From the IMG/VR virus record IMGVR_UViG_3300017719_004369, positions 1-30,919 of that record: a DNA stretch of 30,919 nt. One strand, 5' to 3'. The notes beneath the pieces were generated by a model that had not been told where the DNA came from, did no database searches, and was given only the letters and a program-made list of their open reading frames with translations. Position 1 is the stretch's first letter, and the number at the start of each line of letters is the position of its first letter. The position numbers and the translations under genes are program-made. This DNA comes from a virus. Of the stretch, positions 1 to 5,835 are shown piece by piece.

Positions 1-1263
1 ATAATTATCCACATACTCATAAAGATTTTTAAAGTATGGATTGAAACTTTTACTCCAATCTATATCACACTCTTCTGGGAAAGTAGTCCTTTCATATCCA
101 AATTTTGCCCAATCTTTATCCATGGCAGAGTTGTGATTTAATGAAGTACCATTTTTATCTAAGTCTTTGATCATTAATATATTTAAATGGAAACTATTTT
201 GTTGCCAATACTTTTCTAACCAGTCTTTTGTTTCTCTAAGTGTATCTAACGTTTCGTGTGGTAAGCCAGCAATCAAAGATATGTGTCCTTTATAAAAGCC
301 AGCATTCTTTCTGAAATAAGAATCTACTGCTAATAGACCATCTTGTATTCTGCCACTATTCATTCCTTTACCAATTGATTTCGCTGAAGGCAAGTGCATA
401 GACTCAACACCATAAAAATGAGAAGTGATTCCCATATCTATCAAGTTATCCCAATCTTGTATTCTGGATACCATCAAGTCTGCTCTAATATAAGCAGTCA
501 TCTTAGGTTTGAATGGAAGTCTTCTACAGGCAGCCGCGTACTTAGCAATCTTATCACTTGAATCATTAAATGTTTCATCTAGAACCATGTAGTGGGTAGT
601 TCCCCATTTGTCATAGTTTCTTAACATCTCATCATAAAAATATTGTTCTGAAGTTGTATGGTCATCTTTCACACCAAGAATAGGAAAACTACAGAAAGAA
701 CATTTGAACTTACATCCTCTCGCCATTTCTAATAATAGTATCTCTCTTTCATGAATGAAATCTCGTTCTTCATACTGAACAGAAAGGTCTTCTTTAGGAA
801 ATGCCTTGTAGTTCGTGTATGCATTTATAAGATTTCCTTCGTGTATCGGCTCTGGTCCGCCTCTGAAATGGTCTATAAGAGCCAATATAGCATACTCACC
901 ATACCCATATACATACCAATCACAGGGTAGTTCTTTCATTGTTTGATTCTGACTACCGATAACTTGTTTGATGTGTGGATATTTTTCTTTGAGCCAATGA
1001 ACGAACTCAACCAATTCTGGTGTACTAATCATAAACGTAGAACTAAAGCCAAAGAAAAGAGTTTCGCTATCAACTTTCTTTGTTGTGAATTCTTTTAATT
1101 GATCTAAAGACCATCGATGAATATAATCAACAACCTCAATATCATAATCATGTTTACGTAGAAAGGTAGCAATCTTATGTGCGCCAGATGATCTACGAAT
1201 GCTTACCATACTGGCGTCCATTCCCATATCTTCTAACAAGCCACCAAATATTATTCCGTGCAT
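1..1263 (-). CDS. B12-binding-type radical SAM protein, 3' end cut by window edge
   Basis: The reading frame is open from the ATG at 1263 to base 1, giving about 421 residues without a stop, so the C-terminus lies outside the window. The radical SAM signature CKFKCSFC sits at residues 184-191 (C184, C188, C191), preceded by MARG. The first ~150 residues (start MHGIIFGG, then an alternating strand/helix pattern with a GYGEYA segment just before the radical SAM core) resemble the cobalamin-binding Rossmann domain of class B radical SAM enzymes such as the BchE/elongator-like group. It is separated from gp32 by an intrinsic terminator and no strong promoter is visible in front, so read-through may supply it. 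This family often does methylations or ring rearrangements; the substrate is unknown. Confidence 0.85.
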   Translation of the reverse strand, partial: MHGIIFGGLLEDMGMDASMVSIRRSSGAHKIATFLRKHDYDIEVVDYIHRWSLDQLKEFTTKKVDSETLFFGFSSTFMISTPELVEFVHWLKEKYPHIKQVIGSQNQTMKELPCDWYVYGYGEYAILALIDHFRGGPEPIHEGNLINAYTNYKAFPKEDLSVQYEERDFIHEREILLLEMARGCKFKCSFCSFPILGVKDDHTTSEQYFYDEMLRNYDKWGTTHYMVLDETFNDSSDKIAKYAAACRRLPFKPKMTAYIRADLMVSRIQDWDNLIDMGITSHFYGVESMHLPSAKSIGKGMNSGRIQDGLLAVDSYFRKNAGFYKGHISLIAGLPHETLDTLRETKDWLEKYWQQNSFHLNILMIKDLDKNGTSLNHNSAMDKDWAKFGYERTTFPEECDIDWSKSFNPYFKNLYEYVDNY

Positions 1264-1276
1264 AATAACCCTAAAG

Positions 1277-1304
1277 AAAAAAAAGGGGAGCGCAAGGCTC
1301 CCCT
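1277..1304 (-). terminator. Intrinsic terminator downstream of gp32
   Basis: On the minus strand a perfect hairpin with a 7-bp GC-rich stem (1297-1303 pairing with 1285-1291, plus one flanking A/T pair), a 5-base loop and then a run of eight T (1284-1277) follows the gp32 stop at 1326 by about 20 bases. This is a textbook rho-independent terminator and closes the gp33-gp59-gp32 transcription unit. It would separate gp32, needed in large amounts, from the radical SAM gene that follows. Confidence 0.93.
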
Positions 1305-1325
1305 CTAAACACTTGACAGAACTAT

Positions 1326-2243
1326 TTAGTCCTCATCAGCCAACTTCGAAAAGTAGGATAATGCATCATCATCAGTAGATGCTGATTCCACAGTTGTGGC
1401 AGGATCGGGTGTTTTGTTGTTGTTTACGAACAGATCATCTTCAACATCACCAGTTTGGGCAGCCACACTTGCCGCTGGAGCAGGGACAGCTTTACCACCA
1501 AGCACTTGTTGCAATTTAGTTTGCAATGCTTCGTATGATTTGAAGTTTTTAGGATCAGTAATCTCAGCAAGAGAATACTGCTTTGCCCAGATAGCTTCGA
1601 TACCTTCATCGTTATCTGCTACTGGAACTGGAGATGCTTCAAACTCAGACTTGTCATAGTTTCGGTAACCCTCAACTTGACGAATCTTCAATTTAAAGTT
1701 TACTCCTTCCCAGAAGTCAAATGGGTTAAGAGGAGTCTCATCTTCAAACTCTGGTTTCATTGCTTCGGAAATCTTATCAAAGATTTTCTTACCGAACTTA
1801 TAAAGGAATACTTGTCCTTCATTCGCAGGGTTACCGGGGTCTTTTACAACCACAATGTTTGCATAGTAAGCCAGTCTACGTTTCTGTTTACGTGCAGTTT
1901 CTTTGTCAGCGTCTACGCCACTGTTCCAAAGTTCAGTATTTAACTCAGACACTGGATCTTGTTGACCAAGAGTAGTCAGAGAGTTTTCGATGTACCACTT
2001 GCCAGTTGGTCCTTGAAAGCCGTGATTCCAAATTCTTGCCCAAGGAAAATCTTCTCCTTTTGGTGCAGGCAAAAATCGGATAACAGCATAACCATTACCA
2101 GCTTGATCGACAGTGGGTTTCCATTCACGACCATCATCACGGGATTGTGTTGTGGTAGTAGTGGACATTTTTTCAACTTCTTTCATCAAAGAGTTGAAAT
2201 TACCGCGGGAATTGCGGAGGTCAGAAAGTGAATTAAAAGACAT
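1326..2243 (-). CDS. 32: Single-stranded DNA-binding protein, T4 gp32 family
   Basis: A 305-residue protein that coats single-stranded DNA during phage replication, recombination and repair. It has the gp32 layout: a basic, polar N-terminal segment (protein-protein cooperativity), an OB-fold core with the segments KWYIENSLTT, RKQKRRLAYYANIVVVKDP, FKFGKKIFD-like YKFGKKIFD and NPFDFWEGVNFKLK, then a low-complexity linker and an acidic tail ending DDDALSYFSKLADED, which in T4 contacts replication partners including gp59. The Cys ligands of the T4 zinc site are absent from the corresponding stretch. A strong AGGAGA ribosome site precedes the ATG, and a promoter at 2342-2370 lies about 100 bases upstream. 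Gene order gp33-gp59-gp32 matches T4. Confidence 0.95.
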   Translation of the reverse strand: MSFNSLSDLRNSRGNFNSLMKEVEKMSTTTTTQSRDDGREWKPTVDQAGNGYAVIRFLPAPKGEDFPWARIWNHGFQGPTGKWYIENSLTTLGQQDPVSELNTELWNSGVDADKETARKQKRRLAYYANIVVVKDPGNPANEGQVFLYKFGKKIFDKISEAMKPEFEDETPLNPFDFWEGVNFKLKIRQVEGYRNYDKSEFEASPVPVADNDEGIEAIWAKQYSLAEITDPKNFKSYEALQTKLQQVLGGKAVPAPAASVAAQTGDVEDDLFVNNNKTPDPATTVESASTDDDALSYFSKLADED

Positions 2244-2263
2244 ATATATTTCTCCTGTTTACG

Positions 2264-2455
2264 TTATGTACTTGATTTGCGATGTATTTTGTGTGTATGG
2301 TAACATAGTTCATCATAAACTTCATCATCATACGATCCATCATCATATAATAAGTGCTTGTATTTGTCAAGTTTGGTTTTACCCTCGCTCTCTACTCTAC
2401 GAACACGCTTTTCTTCGTCACCACACTGGGATGTGCGATTACGTTTCTTGCCCAT
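2264..2455 (-). CDS. Small charged phage protein of unknown function
   Basis: A 63-residue frame between gp59 and gp32, starting MGKKRNR and followed by a Lys/Arg/Glu-rich segment, KYKHLLYDD, then an acidic Tyr-rich part. The N-terminal composition looks like the small conserved proteins found beside gp32 in marine T4-like phages, but I do not recognise a domain. GGAG lies at 2470-2467, about 11 bases before the ATG. A late promoter-like TATAAATA is just upstream. The gp32 promoter at 2342-2370 lies inside this frame, so its C-terminal half shares sequence with regulatory DNA. The C-terminal third could be spurious; an alternative is that only the promoter is functional. Confidence 0.55.
   Translation of the reverse strand: MGKKRNRTSQCGDEEKRVRRVESEGKTKLDKYKHLLYDDGSYDDEVYDELCYHTHKIHRKSST
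2342..2370 (-). promoter_or_regulatory. Sigma70-type promoter for gp32
   Basis: Minus strand reads TTGACA (2370-2365), 17-base spacer, TATGAT (2347-2342). The predicted start near 2335 gives a leader of about 90 bases before the gp32 ATG at 2243. It lies inside the small frame 2264-2455. A dedicated promoter plus terminator would let gp32 be expressed apart from gp33 and gp59. Confidence 0.75.
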
Positions 2456-2470
2456 CTTACAGTATACTCC

Positions 2471-2478
2471 TATTTATA
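2471..2478 (-). promoter_or_regulatory. T4-type late promoter motif TATAAATA
   Basis: The minus strand carries an exact TATAAATA, the T4 late promoter consensus recognised by the gp55 sigma factor with gp33 and gp45. It lies between the gp59 stop (2474) and the small frame starting at 2455. The predicted start would fall only about 10 bases before that ATG, leaving the GGAG outside the transcript, so it may mainly serve gp32 late in infection. The motif is short and AT-rich, so chance occurrence is possible. Confidence 0.45.
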
Positions 2479-3055
2479 CTAGTTTTAAGGACTGTGCTAC
2501 AGACTTCATTTTGTCTGTAACCTTAACGAACGGTCGATACTTTTTGACTATCAATGATAAGTCACTGATAAAAACATCATCCGTTTCGCTATCTACGAAA
2601 TTGAAAATCTTATCTAATATTACAAGAGTTTCAATTGTGATCATTTTAGCAAAATATAATCTAAAAGTCAAGGGGTGTTTAGAACTTTTTTCATAAAAAG
2701 GATTGTTTATGTTATTCTTTTCCATTTCCAATAACAAGGCATCAACGTCTTGTGTAAAAGTATATTCCCGCTTTGATTTTCTAATAGACCACTGCTTGTA
2801 TATTCTATTGGCTTCAACATCAAACAACCCACCCCATTTTTCACCACTAACAAAGTTGGCTACTAAGAAGTCTATGATCTCACTTCTACTATAGTCTCTG
2901 GCTAACTTTCTTATAACAGTTAGGTCTTTACGTTTGAGAAATGTTTCTTGCTTTACTTTGACTGCACCTTTAGTCTTTGTAATGTCGTAATCTTTCTTTG
3001 TGAAATGTAACTTCAGTGCAAGGTAAAGTTTATATACTTCAAAGGGTTCTACCAT
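2474..3055 (-). CDS. 59: Loader of replicative helicase, T4 gp59 family
   Basis: A 193-residue protein that loads the gp41 replicative helicase onto gp32-coated forked DNA. The start MVEPFEVYKLYLALKLHFT, the KDYDITKTKG segment and the helical, basic C-terminus match the gp59 helicase-assembly family at about the usual length (T4 gp59 is 217 residues). The ATG at 3055, two bases after the gp33 stop, is preferred over an in-frame ATG at 3088 inside gp33, because the family begins just before the EPFEVYKLY block. It is immediately followed by the gp32 region, its physical partner in T4. Confidence 0.9.
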   Translation of the reverse strand: MVEPFEVYKLYLALKLHFTKKDYDITKTKGAVKVKQETFLKRKDLTVIRKLARDYSRSEIIDFLVANFVSGEKWGGLFDVEANRIYKQWSIRKSKREYTFTQDVDALLLEMEKNNINNPFYEKSSKHPLTFRLYFAKMITIETLVILDKIFNFVDSETDDVFISDLSLIVKKYRPFVKVTDKMKSVAQSLKLV

Positions 3056-3056
3056 A

Positions 3057-3338
3057 TTAAATAGGTAACTTAAATGTCTTGTTACCACCTTTTAGTAAGT
3101 TTAAATCTTCTGCTTCTGCTTTAATTTTTTCTTTCAGTGAAGGAGATAATAGTTTCTTTACACTCTCCACATCAATGTCTTTAGCACCACAATAATCAAC
3201 AATAGCATCAATAAAGCTACCCGAGTTGTGTGCCAGTCGCTCAATGTGCTGTGAAAACTCATTTGAGGACTTGAACTCTTTTGTTATCAGATATGGATCT
3301 GACATGGAAAGGCTATTTACATCTACTACTTTAGGCAT
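3057..3338 (-). CDS. 33: Late promoter transcription co-activator, T4 gp33 family
   Basis: A 93-residue small protein matching marine T4-like gp33: an EFSQHIERLA helix, a DAIVDYCGAKDIDVESVKKLL segment and a conserved C-terminus LKEKIKAEAEDLNLLKGG ending KLPI. In T4, gp33 bridges the RNA polymerase beta flap and the gp45 sliding clamp to activate late promoters of the TATAAATA type. Such motifs occur at 2471 and 29670 here. The start overlaps the end of the epimerase gene by 8 bases and the gene is directly followed by gp59, as in the T4 order. Confidence 0.85.
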   Translation of the reverse strand: MPKVVDVNSLSMSDPYLITKEFKSSNEFSQHIERLAHNSGSFIDAIVDYCGAKDIDVESVKKLLSPSLKEKIKAEAEDLNLLKGGNKTFKLPI

Positions 3339-4218
3339 TGCGTTTATCTATCTCCTGTAATTTATTTTTAACTTCAAAATATTTCTTTGCTTCATTAAAC
3401 TTTTCTTTCCAAAATTTAATGTAGTCAATAACATCATAGTTTGATTTCATAAAAGGTTTTTCACATATGGTATCTTGTGCTTCTCCTTTTCTATCAAACT
3501 CATATACTACAGGGTGCTTAAATGCATCTGCAATTTCTTCTATGGAGTAAGGATCACCTCTACCAAAATGTGTTTGTTTTGGTTTTTTCTCCATCATTAA
3601 TAAATTTAACATACCATCTACTACATCGTATACATGAGTAAAATCTCTAGTCTTCTTTCCTGTACCAAAAATTCGTAGTGGGTTTCCTGTTTGTACAGCA
3701 GTTTTAAATGATCGTATTACCGTACTATGTTCACCATAATTTGCTTCTCTTGGTCCATACACATTATAAAAATACATTATATGTGAAGTAACTCCATAAA
3801 GTTCTTGATACATATTAAGAATATCTTCACTCACTGCTTTAGAAAGTGTATAAGGATTAGATGTTCTATCAGTGTATATTGTACTAGAACTTGAGGCAAA
3901 ATACAAGGGGCAATTGAATTTTCTTGCCATTTCAGCAACATGAATTGTGGGATCAATACCATTGCGTAATGCAAGAAGTGGTTTTTTGTTTGCAAGACGA
4001 ATTCTTGGAGTATTTGCTAAATGAATTATTCCATCACATTTACCTTTGATATCCACACTACAAACTTCTTGTTTTACATACTGGACATTATCATCTTTAA
4101 TTTTAAATTTTCCAGATCGTTGATCGTCAACGACAATGACATTGTTACCAGTGACCACTAAGGCTTCTACCAAATGTGATCCTATAAATCCGCAGCCACC
4201 AGTAACTATAAAGTTCAT
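3331..4218 (-). CDS. NAD(P)-dependent sugar-nucleotide epimerase/dehydratase (SDR)
   Basis: A 295-residue extended short-chain dehydrogenase/reductase. The NAD-binding GGCGFIGSH motif is at residues 7-15, a D-D pair follows strand 2, the catalytic Ser/Tyr/Lys set is seen as SSSS at 109-112 and Y123-TLS-K127, and NVYGPRE is the usual substrate-loop motif. These features place it with UDP-galactose/UDP-glucuronate 4-epimerase or dTDP-glucose dehydratase-like enzymes acting on nucleotide sugars; the exact sugar cannot be told. Its ATG directly abuts the stop of the SleB gene. It may supply sugar to the glycosyltransferase-like genes upstream in the same strand, together with the dehydrogenase at 13267-14412. 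C-terminus is shorter than in typical bacterial epimerases. Confidence 0.88.
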   Translation of the reverse strand: MNFIVTGGCGFIGSHLVEALVVTGNNVIVVDDQRSGKFKIKDDNVQYVKQEVCSVDIKGKCDGIIHLANTPRIRLANKKPLLALRNGIDPTIHVAEMARKFNCPLYFASSSSTIYTDRTSNPYTLSKAVSEDILNMYQELYGVTSHIMYFYNVYGPREANYGEHSTVIRSFKTAVQTGNPLRIFGTGKKTRDFTHVYDVVDGMLNLLMMEKKPKQTHFGRGDPYSIEEIADAFKHPVVYEFDRKGEAQDTICEKPFMKSNYDVIDYIKFWKEKFNEAKKYFEVKNKLQEIDKRNA

Positions 4219-4785
4219 TTAATATCCACTATAAAATATATGATTATCTACATAAGCAACTCTTTGTAGACTACTTGCCCAATATGGGTTGACATAGTTT
4301 GCATGATAGTGTGTTGAACCATGTGTGTTGTCTTTATGTAATCCCATAAGTACTTCTTCAGCTATTACATAGATTTTATTGTACACATTAATCTCATGAA
4401 CCTCATCACTCTTACCGTCACAATACCAACTAAATTGGCAAGCATTTCTAATAGGTACTTCTTTGTTTCTTTTTTCTTTCCACCAACTACTCATTTTAGC
4501 CTGGTAAACAACTCCACATATTGTACTAGGAAATCTTGAATCTTCTGCACGATTCATTGTAACATTTGCAACTGCGATTTGTCCATCTACAGACTCATTT
4601 CTCGCTTCATGATATATGTTCAATGCCATGCAATGAATTTCTTTTGTATCAATTTGTGGAACTATAACCTCAATCTTAACTGGGTCTACAGTATCGTATA
4701 CCCTTACTTCTTCTACTTGAGTCTCATTTACATAAAACAATGTGACTAATATAGGGCTAATTGTTAGCAAAGTCGATTTTAGCAT
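4219..4785 (-). CDS. SleB-type cell-wall hydrolase, membrane-anchored or secreted
   Basis: A 188-residue protein with a hydrophobic N-terminus (residues 3-18, TM anchor or signal) and a SleB/CwlJ hydrolase domain: ALNIYHEARNES (probable catalytic E60), AVANVTMNR, FPSTICGVVYQ and QFSW (117-120). This fold cleaves peptidoglycan glycan strands as a lytic transglycosylase or glucosaminidase. In marine T4-like phages such proteins are candidates for the endolysin or for a virion-associated lysin. The N-terminal hydrophobic segment suggests export by the host Sec system, as in signal-anchor endolysins. A ribosome site AAAGGAT precedes the ATG, and the gene lies only about 15 bases after the tmRNA coding piece, so they may be co-transcribed. 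Confidence 0.87.
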   Translation of the reverse strand: MLKSTLLTISPILVTLFYVNETQVEEVRVYDTVDPVKIEVIVPQIDTKEIHCMALNIYHEARNESVDGQIAVANVTMNRAEDSRFPSTICGVVYQAKMSSWWKEKRNKEVPIRNACQFSWYCDGKSDEVHEINVYNKIYVIAEEVLMGLHKDNTHGSTHYHANYVNPYWASSLQRVAYVDNHIFYSGY

Positions 4786-4855
4786 ATAGTTTATCCTTTC
4801 TTGCTATAAAAGTGGGACCGTTGGATTACAAGGTGGATCCCATACCCCGACTAGC

Positions 4856-4888
4856 TTATGCGGCTAGTGCAAATACCTCATCGTTGGC
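4856..4888 (-). other. tmRNA proteolysis-tag reading frame (ANDEVFALAA)
   Basis: Within the tmRNA coding piece, GCC AAC GAT GAG begins a 10-codon frame ANDEVFALAA ended by TAA at 4858-4856. The resume codon was set at GCC (4888-4886) because the preceding GCA is used by the pseudoknot and an A-rich single-stranded stretch separates it from GCC, as before the E. coli resume codon. The tag is close to E. coli ANDENYALAA and ends in LAA, the signal recognised by ClpXP. Reading could instead begin at the earlier in-frame GCA, adding ATKTIN. Confidence 0.85.
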
Positions 4889-4973
4889 ATTTATGGTTTT
4901 TGTTGCGTTCACGGTAGCTTCCGCACCGATTCTCCACGTGTTTTCAGTTGCCTGTCGAACCTAACTCACCCCC

Positions 4974-5003
4974 AACATAAGAACACTCGTCAAAATGTGC
5001 TTA
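4974..5003 (-). other. Intervening segment of permuted tmRNA precursor
   Basis: Thirty bases between the encoded CCA of the acceptor piece and the 5' G of the coding piece. It can extend the acceptor stem through TAAG/CTTA and CAC/GTG pairs with a two-base bulge. In known permuted tmRNAs this pre-tmRNA loop is removed by processing to leave two RNA pieces held by base pairing. Confidence 0.8.
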
Positions 5004-5068
5004 TGGTGGAGGTGTCGGGAGTCGCACCCGAGTCCAAACTTCCTATTCACGCTTCATCAAATCCTGTA

Positions 5069-5097
5069 GTAGTATTTAGTACTTTTAAATTAGTCAA
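5069..5097 (-). promoter_or_regulatory. Weak possible promoter for tmRNA
   Basis: TTGACT (5097-5092), 17 bases, then TACTAC (5074-5069) on the minus strand. The -10 match is poor. It overlaps the last codons of the exonuclease gene, and the same stretch contains ACTAAATAC, which partly resembles the late motif. The tmRNA could also be processed from the exonuclease transcript. Confidence 0.25.
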
Positions 5098-5752
5098 TCT
5101 CACCAGCTTCAAACATTCTTTTGCTTTCTAGTAAGTAATCAACATAGTTATCACGTTTTTCAATAAAAATTGATGGTTGTTCATCATCTACTGACATCAG
5201 TATCACAGTTCTGTTGATAGGAATACCAGTCAACTCTTCATACATGATCGCATATGCGGCACACTGTGCAAAGTAACTTGAAATCTGTTTATGTGTTTTT
5301 ACCCTGCGAGAGGTTTTGAAGTCTATAATAGACAACTTACCATCAAATTCTGCAATACAATCGCACTGACCAGCAATGCCAAGATGCTTACTAAACATGA
5401 ATGGTTCTACATGATGGATGTTATCGATACGCTCTACAACAGGTCTAAACGTGTTCCAAGTCTCTTGTTCGACTAGGGTCAGTTCTGGTAGAGGTTCGTT
5501 GTTGATATAGTCTTCACATATCTTGTGAATTTTGGTACCACGTGTGGATGCTTTCTTGCTTATCTTGTCTGCTTGTTCAGACCCAACACGCTGTCTCCAT
5601 TCGTACAAGCCCTTCTTGCCACGACATGAAAGGACAGTAGTGATAGACGGGAATCTATCACCACTATCGGTACAATACATACGCTTTCCATCGATATTCT
5701 TTCTGGAAAGTTTAGGAAGTTCTGGTAAATCTAAGTGATTAAATATTTTCAT
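5090..5752 (-). CDS. PD-(D/E)XK family exonuclease
   Basis: A 220-residue nuclease. An opening pattern ending FPSITTVLS (residues 34-42) is typical of the phage PD-(D/E)XK proteins related to RecB/lambda-exonuclease. The metal-binding core is seen as GIAGQCDCIAEF with D131 followed by SIIDFKTSRR with D144-F-K146. A helical Q/Y region (ISSYFAQCAAYA) after it is the usual extra motif. The product probably degrades or processes DNA ends in recombination or host-DNA breakdown. The start at 5752 was chosen over an in-frame ATG at 5773, because the promoter -10 at 5764-5759 lies between them; the transcript would begin at or next to the ATG, making it possibly leaderless. It lies between PhoH and tmRNA. 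Confidence 0.88.
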   Translation of the reverse strand: MKIFNHLDLPELPKLSRKNIDGKRMYCTDSGDRFPSITTVLSCRGKKGLYEWRQRVGSEQADKISKKASTRGTKIHKICEDYINNEPLPELTLVEQETWNTFRPVVERIDNIHHVEPFMFSKHLGIAGQCDCIAEFDGKLSIIDFKTSRRVKTHKQISSYFAQCAAYAIMYEELTGIPINRTVILMSVDDEQPSIFIEKRDNYVDYLLESKRMFEAGEID

Positions 5753-5758
5753 AAGACT

Positions 5759-5787
5759 ATTATAGCAAAACAATAGCCGAATGTCAA
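5759..5787 (-). promoter_or_regulatory. Strong sigma70 promoter for exonuclease-tmRNA-SleB unit
   Basis: Perfect consensus on the minus strand: TTGACA (5787-5782), 17-base spacer (5781-5765), TATAAT (5764-5759). Only six bases separate TATAAT from the ATG at 5752, so the usual start site would coincide with the start codon. Expected to act early, with host RNA polymerase. Confidence 0.9.
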
Positions 5788-5835
5788 CCTTTTTTTACGG
5801 TTTACGTAATATTTAAAGTCAACAAAATCAATAAC

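Larger units (their letters stand above)
4803..5068 (-). ncRNA. ssrA: Circularly permuted two-piece tmRNA
   Basis: On the minus strand the acceptor part comes first and ends CACCTCCACCA at 5004; a 30-base intervening segment (5003-4974) follows, then the coding piece begins GGGGGTGA at 4973 with GTTAGGTTCGACAGG, the conserved tmRNA D-like region. GGGGGTG pairs with CACCTCC over 7 bp including G3-U70, the alanine identity pair, and CCA is encoded. A T-arm with 5-bp stem CGGG-type sits just before. Pseudoknot PK1 is visible: 4940-4937 pairs with 4913-4910, and 4925-4922 with 4907-4904. The tag frame follows at 4888, with helix 5 around the stop (CTAGC/GCTAG) and a further stem at 4842-4835/4819-4813. 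The permuted order is the alphaproteobacterial type. The outer ends of both pieces are estimates. The T-loop reads TGCGACT rather than the usual TTCGA form. Confidence 0.93.

Noticed and set aside
4761-4964. Plus-strand 67-residue open frame across the tmRNA
   Set aside because: It lies on the opposite strand of a structured RNA and lysin start, with no independent coding signal.
5004-5040. The CCA-ending T-arm region could be read as a tRNA gene
   Set aside because: No anticodon arm or D-arm precedes it; its acceptor partner is GGGGGTG at 4973, downstream, which defines the permuted tmRNA.
5795-5815. Short inverted repeat TTACG/CGTAA between phoH and the exonuclease gene, next to a run of A/T
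   Set aside because: On the minus strand the hairpin is followed by A rather than T, and the stem is only five AT-rich pairs, so it is not a convincing terminator for phoH.
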